Assembly (NCBI RefSeq): GCF_002007115.1
Contig: NZ_MVAD01000001.1
Span: 2,170,001 to 2,234,000, forward strand
DNA: 64,000 nucleotides
DNA from: Massilia sp. KIM
GTDB lineage: Bacteria > Pseudomonadota > Gammaproteobacteria > Burkholderiales > Burkholderiaceae_D
Reading direction: 5' to 3'
Notes under the pieces: generated by a model
The model's input: only the letters and a program-made list of their open reading frames with translations
What the model was told of the DNA's origin: nothing
Database searches by the model: none
Position numbers and translations under genes: made by a program
Part shown: positions 45,471 through 53,553 of the stretch, piece after piece
Position numbering within the stretch: the stretch's first letter is position 1
Layout: each line of letters starts with the position of its first letter

Positions 45471-46564
45471 GGGTCCTGGCCTTCCTCCTGCGCCTGCTGG
45501 CCGGCTCCGAACGGAGCCTGCGCCGGATGCTGCAGTATTGGGCGGCCACGGCGGTGCTCTACCTGGTCTGCATCGCCCTGCTGCTGGTGCAGGTGGAATC
45601 CGGCATCAGCGAACCGGCCGGCGCCTTCTGGCTGACGGTCTTCGGCGGCAGCGGCGCCCTGCTCTTCTACCTCCTGATCCGGCTCAGCCCGCGCCTGCGC
45701 ATCTCGACCGACCAGCTGGCGGTGTCGCAGGCCGCCTTCTCCCTGGTGTGCGCGGCCTGGGCCTACGCGGTGTCGGGCCCCCTGCGCGCCGCGATGCTGA
45801 GCATGACGGTGGTGATCATCGCCTTCTGCATGTTCGCCGCGCGCCCGCGCCAGACCCTGGCGCTGGCCGCCGGCGCGATCGCCTGCATGGGCGCCACCAT
45901 GTGGTGGCTGGCGACCCACGACCCGCTGCACTTCCCTCCGCTGACCGAGGCGATCACCTTCGGCTACCTGTCGGGGGCCCTGCTCTCGATCGCGATACTG
46001 ACGGTCGAGATGAGCAAGCTGCGCGCCTACCTCCAGCACAAGAAGCGCGAACTGACCGAGGCGCTCGAGACCATCCGGGTGCTGGCCTCGGTGGACGAGC
46101 TGACCGCGCTGGTCAACCGGCGCCGCATGAACGAGGTGCTGGAGGAAGAGCAGAGGCGCCAGCCCCAGGGCGCCGGGACCTGCGTGGCGCTGCTCGACAT
46201 CGATTTCTTCAAGCAGGTCAACGACCGCCACGGACACGCGGCCGGCGACGCGGTGCTGCGCCATTTCGCCGCCACCGCGCGCGCGGCGCTGCGCGAGCAG
46301 GACGTGCTGGCGCGCTGGGGCGGGGAGGAATTCCTGCTGCTGTTGCCGGACACCCGGCCGGCGGACGCGCGCCTGGTGCTGGAGCGGATGGCGGCCCGGG
46401 TGCATGCGATGCGGGTGCCGGGGCTGGAAGAGCGCCGCATCAGCTTCTCGGCGGGACTTGCGGCGCGCGATCCGGGCGAAACCTTCGCCGACGCGATCAC
46501 CCGCGCCGACAAGGCCCTGTACCGGGCCAAGGAAGCCGGCCGCGACCGGATCGAGCAGGCCTAG
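45467..46564 (+). CDS. membrane diguanylate cyclase (GGDEF)
   Basis: A 365-residue protein with six N-terminal membrane helices (about 22-190) and a GGDEF domain. VDELTALVNRRRMNEVL starts the domain, LDIDFFKQVNDRHGHAAGD binds metal and GTP, and RWGGEEFLLLLP (about 283) is an active GGEEF. It starts at a TTG overlapping the stop of the previous gene (TTGA), so translation is coupled. Last gene of the porin/c-di-GMP operon. Confidence 0.92.
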   Translation: MRVLAFLLRLLAGSERSLRRMLQYWAATAVLYLVCIALLLVQVESGISEPAGAFWLTVFGGSGALLFYLLIRLSPRLRISTDQLAVSQAAFSLVCAAWAYAVSGPLRAAMLSMTVVIIAFCMFAARPRQTLALAAGAIACMGATMWWLATHDPLHFPPLTEAITFGYLSGALLSIAILTVEMSKLRAYLQHKKRELTEALETIRVLASVDELTALVNRRRMNEVLEEEQRRQPQGAGTCVALLDIDFFKQVNDRHGHAAGDAVLRHFAATARAALREQDVLARWGGEEFLLLLPDTRPADARLVLERMAARVHAMRVPGLEERRISFSAGLAARDPGETFADAITRADKALYRAKEAGRDRIEQA

Positions 46565-46585
46565 CGCGGCCTGCCCTGCGGCGCT

Positions 46586-47173
46586 TCAGCCGCGCAGGAT
46601 CTCGCCTTCGAGGTCGGCCCCCGCCGCCGGCAACGCGCGCTCGCGCAGTCCGCGGATGAGGAGATCCGGATCGTCCTCGATCGCCATCAGCCCCTCGTGC
46701 TCGGGCTTGACGAAGCCCTCCTCGCACTGGTGGCGCACGAAGGCCTTGAGCCCGTCGTAGAAGCGGTTCGTGTTCAAGAGCCCGATCGGCTTGGCGTGGA
46801 TGCCCAGCTGGGCCCAGGTCACCATTTCGAACAGCTCTTCCAGGGTGCCCATCCCGCCCGGCATGGCGATGAAGCCCTCGGACAGGTCGGACATCATGGC
46901 CTTGCGCTCGTGCATGTCCTTGACCACGAACAGGCGCGTCAGCCCGGCGTGGCCGACCTCGCGCTCCATGAGGGCCTTGGGGATCACGCCGGTGGCTTCG
47001 CCGCCCAGGCGCAGCACCTCGTCGGCGATCACGCCCATCAGGCCGACCTTGCCGCCGCCATAGACCAGGCCGATGTTGTGCTCGACCAGGGCGCGCGCCA
47101 GCGCGCGGGCGGCGTCGGCATACAGGGGATGGGCGCCGTGCGAGGCGCCGCAGTAGACGGCGATGGTTTTCAT
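46586..47173 (-). CDS. LOG-family protein (cytokinin riboside phosphoribohydrolase-like)
   Basis: A 195-residue Rossmann-fold protein of the TIGR00730/LOG family. MKTIAVYCGASHGAHPLYAD opens it, and GGGKVGLMGVIAD and the catalytic PGGMGTLEELFE (about 98-109) are conserved. It probably cleaves nucleoside monophosphates to base and ribose phosphate. ATG 47173 is the family start. It follows the tetR gene on the same strand after 11 bases, so may be co-transcribed. Confidence 0.92.
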   Translation of the reverse strand: MKTIAVYCGASHGAHPLYADAARALARALVEHNIGLVYGGGKVGLMGVIADEVLRLGGEATGVIPKALMEREVGHAGLTRLFVVKDMHERKAMMSDLSEGFIAMPGGMGTLEELFEMVTWAQLGIHAKPIGLLNTNRFYDGLKAFVRHQCEEGFVKPEHEGLMAIEDDPDLLIRGLRERALPAAGADLEGEILRG

Positions 47174-47184
47174 GGTGCGGCAGC

Positions 47185-47880
47185 TTACACGAATTCGGCG
47201 CCGGGGCGCGCTTCGGCGGACAGCTTCTTCAGGTATTCCTCGGACAGCTTTTCGAACAGCAGCCGGGTGTCGCCGCGCAGGTAGGGCCCGACCATCGACA
47301 GCACCTGGTAGCAGCCGCGCGCCAGCGCGTCGGCGATCGCCTGCTGCTCGCTGTACTTGCGCGGGTTGCGCACGTATTCGTAGGACAGCCAGTAGGTCGC
47401 CACCACCACCATGTTGGTGGCCATGGCGGCGATCTGCTGGTCCGAGGCTTCCAGCGAGCCTTCGCTGCGCAGGTCTTCGCACAACTGGCGCGCGACCTTG
47501 ATCTTGTGCGCGAGGATGGCCTTGAAGTGCAGCTCCAGCTTGCGGTTGCGCGACAGCAGGTCGTTCAGGTCACGGTAGAAGAAGCGGTAGCGCCAGATCA
47601 GCTCGAACATCAGGTGCAGGTAGAGCCACACGTCTTCCATGTTGGAACGGCGCCCCGCCGGCACCGTCAGGATGCGCTCGATCTCCGCCTCGAACTGGAC
47701 GAAGATCGAATTGACGATGTCGTCCTTGTTGCGGAAATGGTAGTACAGATTGCCCGGGGAGATGTTCATCTCCTCGGCAATGACGGTGGTCGTGATGTTC
47801 GGCTCGCCGAACTCGTTGAACAGCCTGAGCGAGAGCTCGAGGATGCGTTCGCGGGTGCGGCGCGGAGCTTTTTGTTGCAT
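47185..47880 (-). CDS. TetR-family transcriptional regulator
   Basis: A 231-residue repressor. The helix-turn-helix is at about 8-55 (RERILELSLRLFNEFGEPNI, AEEMNISPGNLYYHFRNKDD), followed by a long helical ligand domain with a TetR_C-like FFYRDLNDLLSRNRKLELHF segment. This subfamily is common in Burkholderiales beside lipid/PHA genes. Two perfect palindromes just upstream (47891-47907 and 47920-47933) are probable operators. The divergent/upstream phasin gene is a candidate target. Confidence 0.92.
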   Translation of the reverse strand: MQQKAPRRTRERILELSLRLFNEFGEPNITTTVIAEEMNISPGNLYYHFRNKDDIVNSIFVQFEAEIERILTVPAGRRSNMEDVWLYLHLMFELIWRYRFFYRDLNDLLSRNRKLELHFKAILAHKIKVARQLCEDLRSEGSLEASDQQIAAMATNMVVVATYWLSYEYVRNPRKYSEQQAIADALARGCYQVLSMVGPYLRGDTRLLFEKLSEEYLKKLSAEARPGAEFV

Positions 47881-47890
47881 GTAAGGCGCG

Positions 47891-47907
47891 CGGTAAGTGA
47901 CTTACCG
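47891..47907. promoter_or_regulatory. palindromic operator candidate 1
   Basis: CGGTAAGT-G-ACTTACCG, a perfect 17-base palindrome 11 bases before the tetR start. Its position would allow it to block transcription or translation of tetR. Confidence 0.55.
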
Positions 47908-47919
47908 CAAGCATATCAT

Positions 47920-47933
47920 CGAACGGTCGTTCG
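47920..47933. promoter_or_regulatory. palindromic operator candidate 2 (TetR type)
   Basis: CGAACG-GT-CGTTCG, a perfect palindrome with the form of many TetR-family sites, followed by a further CGTT. It lies between tetR and the stop of the phasin gene. Confidence 0.6.
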
Positions 47934-47940
47934 TTGGATG

Positions 47941-48357
47941 CTAACGGTGGCCTTTCGGTCCGGCCGGCGCGTGCGCCATCAGCTCGGCCACCTGGGCCTC
48001 CAGCTCGGCCACCCGGCGCTGCAAGGCCTCGACCTCGGCCGCCGCCGGCGCCCCGATGCGCTGCAGCGCCAGGGCCACCCGCTCCTCGAACACCTGCTCC
48101 AGCTTGTTCCAGGAACTGGTCCCGCGCCGCTTGGCCCGTTCGGCCGCGCGCCCCACGGTGCCGGTCGCGTCTTCCACCTCGCGCGCATAGCGCTGCAGGG
48201 CGGTGCCGTCGCGCACCAGGCGCGAAAACGCGCTGCCGCCCTCGGCCTGGGCCTTGGCGAAGGCGCCCAGGCCGGCCTGCCAGATCTGCTGGGCGGAGGC
48301 GCGCACCGCCTGGGCCAGCGCCTCCTCGTCCTCCGGCGGTGCGAGTTTCTTGCTCAT
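47941..48357 (-). CDS. phasin-family protein (polyhydroxyalkanoate granule-associated, PhaI/PhaF type)
   Basis: A 138-residue helical protein. VRASAQQIWQAGLGAFAKAQ and GGSAFSRLVRDGTALQRYAR are the phasin_2/poly-granule motif. A C-terminal leucine-heptad coiled coil (VEALQRRVAELEAQVAELM) and short His/Lys tail follow. It probably coats PHA granules or links them to the nucleoid. It is on the same strand as and upstream of tetR, separated by the palindromes. Confidence 0.85.
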   Translation of the reverse strand: MSKKLAPPEDEEALAQAVRASAQQIWQAGLGAFAKAQAEGGSAFSRLVRDGTALQRYAREVEDATGTVGRAAERAKRRGTSSWNKLEQVFEERVALALQRIGAPAAAEVEALQRRVAELEAQVAELMAHAPAGPKGHR

Positions 48358-48415
48358 GATGTTCTCTTGCTGCGTCGATGGCCCCATTGTAGTGGCGCGC
48401 GGTAGAAATCTGCTT

Positions 48416-48685
48416 CTAAAGCGCGGCCCTGGGGGCCTGCCGGTCCTCGGCCCGGCGCGGCGGCGCGCCGGGGGGCACCGGGAGCGCCTGGCGGCGGCGG
48501 TCCGCCTGGCGGTAGTAGCGGGGAGAACACAGGACCCGCAGCGCCACATCGCGCGGCACGCCGGCCTGTTCCATGTAAGTGAGGGCCGGATCCAGCCCGT
48601 GACGGGCGCACACGGCGAGGCCCTGCTCCACCCGGCCGGCGGTCGAGACGTCGCTGCGCGCATCGTTTCTGCTCTGTTCGCTCAT
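48416..48685 (-). CDS. small conserved-type hypothetical protein
   Basis: An 89-residue, Arg/Ala/Pro-rich protein; not recognised. The central VEQGLAVCARHGLDPALTYM and GVPRDVALRVLCSPRYYR suggest a short helical domain, followed by a disordered basic tail. GGAGGAAG six bases before the ATG at 48685 supports real translation. It precedes the phasin gene on the same strand after 58 bases. The 154-base gap upstream (48698-48851) carries an AGCGTG/CACGCT hairpin at 48752-48768. Confidence 0.6.
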   Translation of the reverse strand: MSEQSRNDARSDVSTAGRVEQGLAVCARHGLDPALTYMEQAGVPRDVALRVLCSPRYYRQADRRRQALPVPPGAPPRRAEDRQAPRAAL

Positions 48686-48851
48686 ACCTTCCTCCATGCA
48701 AGCCGAGGATGCTAGCAGCGCGGCAGCTGAACTTAAAGTAGTTTCTCAAGAGCGTGTTTTACACGCTTGATTTTCGTAGCTTATTCGCAAACTTACATGT
48801 TTGGCATTGCAGGGATCCGCGAGGGATGCTCTCAAGTATTGACGGCTGGGC

Positions 48852-49619
48852 TCAGGCGGCGGCGCCGCTGCGCCGGCGCTGCAGGCGAAGGGCGTCCTCG
48901 ACATAGCCCCGCAGCGAGGCGGTGCTGACCGGTTTCGCGTGGTGGGCGTCGACGATGCCGGCCGCGGTCGCCGCCTCGATCTCCGCCAGGTCGGTCTGGC
49001 CCGAGAGGATCAGGCGCACCGTCGACGGATGGCGGCGCGCCACCTCGGCCAGCAGCGCGGTGCCGGTCATGCCCGGCATGGCCTGGTCGGCCAATACCAC
49101 GGCGACCGGCTCGCGCTCGAGCACGGCCAGCGCTTCGGCGCCGGAGGCGGCGCTGAGCACCCGGTAGTCCTGGCCGGCCAGCATGTCGGCCAGCACGCCC
49201 AGCATGAAGCCGTCGTCGTCCACCAGCAGCACGCCGGGCGCCACCGCCGCCTGCGCGGCCGGCAGGAAGGCTTCGAGTTCGGCGACGAAGCTCTCGGGTT
49301 CGATCGGCTTGCTGATGTAGCCGTCGAAGCCGGCCGCCAGCACCTGCTCGCGGTCGCCCGCCATGGCCAGCGCGGTCACGGCCAGCACCGGCATCTGGGC
49401 GAGCTCGGGCTCGGCGCGCAGCGCGGACAGGACCGCGAAGCCGTTCATGCCCGGCAGGTTGACGTCGCAGGCGACCAGGTCGGGCCGCTCGCTGCGCGCG
49501 ACGGCGACCCCGCGCGCGCCGTCGGGGGCGGTCAGCGGCGTGTGACCATAGGCGCTGAGCAGGAAGGACATCAGTTCTATGTTGGCTGGGTTGTCTTCGA
49601 TGATGAGGATGCGGGCCAA
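48852..49619 (-). CDS. double-receiver response regulator without output domain
   Basis: A 255-residue protein of two REC domains in tandem. REC1 is about 1-125 (ARILIIEDNPANIELMSFLL, phospho-acceptor in ACDVNLPGMNG, lysine in ISKPIEPE). REC2 is about 135-250 (VLLVDDDGFMLGVLADML, ADQAMPGMTG, AKPVST). Both aspartates are present. The start is taken as TTG 49619 because GGAG lies seven bases upstream and the family begins ARILIIEDN; a GTG seven codons earlier (49640) is possible. It may relay phosphate from an unlinked histidine kinase. Confidence 0.86.
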   Translation of the reverse strand: MARILIIEDNPANIELMSFLLSAYGHTPLTAPDGARGVAVARSERPDLVACDVNLPGMNGFAVLSALRAEPELAQMPVLAVTALAMAGDREQVLAAGFDGYISKPIEPESFVAELEAFLPAAQAAVAPGVLLVDDDGFMLGVLADMLAGQDYRVLSAASGAEALAVLEREPVAVVLADQAMPGMTGTALLAEVARRHPSTVRLILSGQTDLAEIEAATAAGIVDAHHAKPVSTASLRGYVEDALRLQRRRSGAAA

Positions 49620-49666
49620 GGGACGCTCCAGTTTTCGCACTGGTGTCACTGTACCATGGGCCAGCC

Positions 49667-50614
49667 TCAGCGCGAGACCCCCACGCCCTCGCGGACCGGG
49701 GCGCAACGCCCGATCTCGTCCATGACGGCGTCCAGCACGCGCGGGTTGCGGCCGAGCGCCACGTGGCCCACCCCGCCGAAGGCGAGGTTGCGCGCGCCCG
49801 CCAGTTCGCTCGAGGTCTGGGGCGAGACGATGTTGTCGTGGTGGGTGTAGATCGAGGTGATGAGGGCGCGGCTGGCCGGCGTCTCGCTGGCGCCGAGCGC
49901 CCGCAGCCAGTCGCCATCGCGCCGCATCTGCCGGGCGTTGGCGCCGATGCCGAGCGCCGCCAGCCCGGTGCCCGCATGCGGGCTGCCGAGCGTGATCAGG
50001 CGCGCCAGCCGCGCCGTGCCGTAGGCGCGCATCCAGGCCCGCCCCACCAGCCCGCCCATGCTGTGGCCGACCAGGATCACCTTCCCCGCCCCGCTGGCGC
50101 AGCGCAGCGCCTCGACCGCCTCCTCGACCTGGCGCGCGAAGCCGTCGATGTCGCCGGTGATCGGCTCCATGTCCAGGGTGGCGTGGCTGATGCGGGCCGC
50201 TTCCAGGCGCGGCAGCAGGCGCCGCCAGTAGCCGCTGTTGCAGCCGTAGCCGTGCAGCAGCAGCACCGGCGGCAGCATGCATTCCGGGTAGATGCGGGTG
50301 CGCGCCACGCCGCGCACGCCATGCCAGGACGAGTACATCATGCTGGCGGCGAACTCTTCAAGGAACAGGCGCAGGCTGGCCAGCGGGCGCAGGCGGAATT
50401 CCTCGGGCGTCGGGCTGGCGCAGCGCGCCGCCATGCGGAAATTGTTGGCGTTGATGGCGGCGCGCACCAGCACCACGCTGCCCAGGCCGGCGGCCAGCGC
50501 GGTCCAGCGGCTGGCCTCCAGCCAGTAGAGCACGGCCAGGCCGATGCCGAGCGCGCCCAGGGCCTGCAGGGCCAGCACCAGCTCCAGCATGGCGCGCGCG
50601 CTCAAGGGCTTCAT
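49667..50614 (-). CDS. membrane-anchored alpha/beta hydrolase (lipase/triacylglycerol lipase-like)
   Basis: A 315-residue protein with two N-terminal membrane helices (LVLALQALGALGIGLAVLYW and WTALAAGLGSVVLVRAAIN). The lipase-like domain follows: VLLLHGYGCNSGYWRRLLPR for the oxyanion hole, GHSMGGLVGRAW for the nucleophile Ser, a late Asp and GVGHVALG with His. It starts on an ATGA overlap with the GMC gene, so the three genes 52754-49667 are one operon. It may release an alcohol substrate for the dehydrogenase (inference). Confidence 0.88.
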   Translation of the reverse strand: MKPLSARAMLELVLALQALGALGIGLAVLYWLEASRWTALAAGLGSVVLVRAAINANNFRMAARCASPTPEEFRLRPLASLRLFLEEFAASMMYSSWHGVRGVARTRIYPECMLPPVLLLHGYGCNSGYWRRLLPRLEAARISHATLDMEPITGDIDGFARQVEEAVEALRCASGAGKVILVGHSMGGLVGRAWMRAYGTARLARLITLGSPHAGTGLAALGIGANARQMRRDGDWLRALGASETPASRALITSIYTHHDNIVSPQTSSELAGARNLAFGGVGHVALGRNPRVLDAVMDEIGRCAPVREGVGVSR

Positions 50615-52236
50615 GCCAGCGCGACGGCCGGGCGGCCGCTGAGGGTGGCGGCCAGGCCGCTCGCCAGGAGCGCGCTCAGACCGTAGATCGAGAGCTGGGG
50701 ATTGGCGCCGATCGAGGTCGGGAACAGCGAGCCGTCGTGCACCGACAGGTTGTCCAGGCCGCGATAGCGCCCCAGCGGATCGGTCACGCCCAGCCGCTCG
50801 TCGCCGGACATCGCGCAGCCGCCCATTACGTGGGCCGAGGCCACCCGGGTCTGGTGCAGGCGCTGCGGCAGGGCCGCGATCTCGCGCCTGGCCTCCTGCC
50901 AGCTGGCATAGGCCCGCGCGCCCTCGTGGACCGGATGGACGGCGCGCGCGCCGGCCGCGAACTGGATTTCGGCCATGCTCAGCAGGCCGCGCCGCGCGCC
51001 CTCCCAGAACACTTCGCCCAGCGGGTAGTCGAGCTCCGGGCTGCCGTCCGCGCGCAGGCCCACGCTGCCGCCCGCCGACTCGGCATGGAAGCCGTCGCGC
51101 AGCAGCGCCAGCATGCCGTTCATGTGCGGGTACTCGCGCATCAGGGCCGCATGGGCCGGGCCGAAGCCGCTGACCACCGTGGCCAGCAGCACCGGATGCA
51201 TGGGCGGGGCTTCCAGCTTGTAGCCGAGCGGGCCGTCGATCGGGGCGGCGTGCAGGAAGTGGTCCGAATACACGCTTTGCGGCGCGCCGGCCCAGGGCTC
51301 GACGCGCTGGGGGAAGAAGGCGGCCGAGATCACGCTCGGGTGCAGGAAGGTGCGCTTGCCCAGCATCCCGCTGGGGTCGGGCGCGCTCGAGCGCAGCAGC
51401 AGCGCCGGCGAATTGATGGCGCCGCCCGCCACCACGTAGTGTCGCGCGCGCAGGCGCAGCGCGCGTCCGCTCGGGCGCAGGCCGTCGGCCGCCAGGGCAT
51501 GGCACAGCAGTTCTTCGACGTGGTCGCCGCGGATCAGGAAGTTCTGCGCCCTGGCCCGGGTGACCAGGGTCGCGCCATGGTCGAGGGCGGCCGGGATGGT
51601 GGTCACCAGCATCGACTGCTTGGCGTTGGTCGGGCAGCCCATGCCGCAGTAGCCGAGGTTCCAGCACCCCTTCACGTTGCGGCGGATGAAGCCGACCGGG
51701 ATGCCGAGCTGCTGGGCACCGCGGCGCAGGATATCGTTGTTCTCGTTGGGCGCGGCCTGCCAGTCGCCGATCTGGAGGCGCCGCTCGACCATCTCGAACC
51801 AGGGCGCGAGCGCCTCCGGGCTGGCCTCGGGCAGGGCGTAGTGGCGGCGCCACCAGGCCAGGGTCTCGGGCGGGGTGCGGAAGCTCGAGGTCCAGTTGAC
51901 CGTGGTCGAGCCGCCCACGGTGCGGCCCTGCAGGATGGTGATGCCCTTGTCGCGGGTCTTGCGCGCCGCCGATTCCTGGTACAGCGCCGGATAGGCCTCG
52001 GCCTCGCGCATGCCGAAGTCGCGCGAGGACTTCAGGCCGCCCTCTTCCACCACGATCACCGACAGGCCCGAGCGGGCCAGGATCTCGGCGCTGATGCCGC
52101 CGCCCGCGCCGCTGCCGACGATGACGACGTCGGCATGCATGGTCCGGTCCTCAATCAGGCGCGCGGCGTCGACCACGGTCCAGCCGCGCGCCAGGCCGGC
52201 CTGGATGGGGTCGGGGATGAATTCTTCCTTCTTCAA
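50611..52236 (-). CDS. GMC-family FAD-dependent oxidoreductase
   Basis: A 541-residue enzyme. The FAD-binding VVIVGSGAGGG is at 37-47, GRTVGGSTTVNW at 104-115, and the GMC C-terminus carries SAHVMGGCAMS and ANPQLSIYGLSALLASG. Cysteines in CWNLGYCGMGC (191-201) resemble the cluster seen in FAD dehydrogenases that pass electrons to a cytochrome. The start is TTG 52236 with AAGGAG five bases upstream, overlapping the stop of the small subunit (TTGA). Substrate probably an alcohol, sterol or sugar. Confidence 0.9.
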   Translation of the reverse strand: MKKEEFIPDPIQAGLARGWTVVDAARLIEDRTMHADVVIVGSGAGGGISAEILARSGLSVIVVEEGGLKSSRDFGMREAEAYPALYQESAARKTRDKGITILQGRTVGGSTTVNWTSSFRTPPETLAWWRRHYALPEASPEALAPWFEMVERRLQIGDWQAAPNENNDILRRGAQQLGIPVGFIRRNVKGCWNLGYCGMGCPTNAKQSMLVTTIPAALDHGATLVTRARAQNFLIRGDHVEELLCHALAADGLRPSGRALRLRARHYVVAGGAINSPALLLRSSAPDPSGMLGKRTFLHPSVISAAFFPQRVEPWAGAPQSVYSDHFLHAAPIDGPLGYKLEAPPMHPVLLATVVSGFGPAHAALMREYPHMNGMLALLRDGFHAESAGGSVGLRADGSPELDYPLGEVFWEGARRGLLSMAEIQFAAGARAVHPVHEGARAYASWQEARREIAALPQRLHQTRVASAHVMGGCAMSGDERLGVTDPLGRYRGLDNLSVHDGSLFPTSIGANPQLSIYGLSALLASGLAATLSGRPAVALA

Positions 52237-52754
52237 GCCAGCTCCTTCATCGGTCCGGGATAGCCGATCGTCTCCCAGCTGGCCGGCTGGGCGTACCAGG
52301 CGGCCATCGCCAGCGCATGCAGGCCCTGGTAGGCGCCGCGCAGCAGGCCGAGGCGGTGGCTGCGCCAGTCCTGCAGGAAGGCGGCGACCTGGGCCGGTTC
52401 GGCCCGCTCCCAGCCGCCGCTCACGCCGGTCAGCAGGCGGCGCGCGGGGGCCAGGGCGAGCAGGCCGAACAGGTCCTGGATTTCCTTCTGGGTGGCGGGC
52501 GGCAGGCCGAGGATGGCCTGGTGCACGCCGTCGATGGTGGCGGCCAGCGCCTGGGTGCGCCTTGCCGGCTCGGCCGGCAGCGCGCCGGCCAGCAGCGCCG
52601 CCGCGATCGCGTCCAGCGCGGCGCGCGCCTCGCCGTCGAGCACGAAGCGGTGCGGCGCGGCCGGATGGGTGGCGCGGTACCAGGCGCCCCCGCCAGCAAG
52701 CAGGACGGCGCCCAGGCCGCCCACCTTCAGGAAAGTCCTGCGTGATGTCCCCAT
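52233..52754 (-). CDS. Tat-exported small subunit of a GMC dehydrogenase (gluconate 2-dehydrogenase subunit 3-like)
   Basis: A 173-residue protein with a twin-arginine signal (TSRRTFLKVGGLGAVLLAGG). The helical remainder resembles the gamma/subunit-3 chaperone of flavin dehydrogenases, which carries the cofactor-loaded large subunit through the Tat pore. That fits the GMC protein, which has no signal of its own. The cytochrome c subunit usual in such complexes is not in this operon. ATG 52754 begins just before the Tat motif. Confidence 0.85.
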   Translation of the reverse strand: MGTSRRTFLKVGGLGAVLLAGGGAWYRATHPAAPHRFVLDGEARAALDAIAAALLAGALPAEPARRTQALAATIDGVHQAILGLPPATQKEIQDLFGLLALAPARRLLTGVSGGWERAEPAQVAAFLQDWRSHRLGLLRGAYQGLHALAMAAWYAQPASWETIGYPGPMKELA

Positions 52755-52899
52755 GGTCAACCTTTTGTGTTTTTTTCTTAGTGTACGCGAAAGGAATTCA
52801 CCCAAACGGCCCGCGACTAGAGGGCAGCGTCTAGCCGCGGCGCGACGCTTCGGCCCACGCCGAAGCATGGCCCGGCACGGGGCGGATAGCATGCGGGGC

Positions 52900-53493
52900 A
52901 TGGAACTCATCCACTACCTCCAGCACCATTTCCTCACCCGCGAGCAGTTGCTGCGCGCCGCGGGCATCGAAGGCGCCCGGCTCGACGCCCTGCAGCAGGC
53001 CGGGAGCGCGCCGCGCCCGTCCTACCGGCTGCGGCTGCGGATAGCCTGCGAATCCTTCTTCGGCCCGCACGGGGAGGAGCACGGCATCGACTACTACGCG
53101 CGCGGCTATGCGCAATGGATCGCCGCGCTGCCGACGACGGGCGAACCCTTCGGCCTGTTCGCCGGGCGCTACCGCGCTGCCCTCGGCGCGCTGCCCCTTG
53201 CGACGGACGCCGGGCTCGGGCAGGAAGCGCATCTGCGCGAGGAATGGCGCCACTTCCTGGAGGGGACCTACGGGCTGTGCACCCGCTCCGGCCTGCCGGA
53301 GGACATCGCGGCCAAGGAGGCCGCCGTGCGCGCCATCGGCGCGCTGACGGCGGCCGAGCCGGTCGACCTGGCGCGCCTGCGTGTGGCGGTCGACCTGCTC
53401 GACCGCGCCAGCAGCCCGTTCGCGCCGCACGAACGCGCGCGCAGCTCGCGCCGGCGGCTGGTCGACGATCTCAGGGCGCGTTACGGATTGTGA
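52900..53493 (+). CDS. DUF6058-family protein
   Basis: A 197-residue protein, MELIHYLQHHFLTREQLLRA, with a helix-turn-helix-like N-terminus followed by SYRLRLRIACESFFGPHGEE, IDYYARGYAQWIA and FGLFAGRYRAAL. This is the pattern of DUF6058, sometimes labelled natural-product biosynthesis without proof. The start is placed at ATG 52900; ATG 52891 would add three residues. It is divergent from the Tat-subunit gene. Confidence 0.75.
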   Translation: MELIHYLQHHFLTREQLLRAAGIEGARLDALQQAGSAPRPSYRLRLRIACESFFGPHGEEHGIDYYARGYAQWIAALPTTGEPFGLFAGRYRAALGALPLATDAGLGQEAHLREEWRHFLEGTYGLCTRSGLPEDIAAKEAAVRAIGALTAAEPVDLARLRVAVDLLDRASSPFAPHERARSSRRRLVDDLRARYGL

Positions 53494-53553
53494 TGCGGGC
53501 AGGCCTGCCGTGTGCAAAGAATATTTGCACGCCACGCCCGCGGTGCAAATTTT

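Noticed and set aside
48752..48774. AGCGTG-ttttа-like hairpin as a terminator
   Set aside because: The stem is only six base pairs and the tail (TGATTTT) is weak; no gene ends just upstream on the plus strand.
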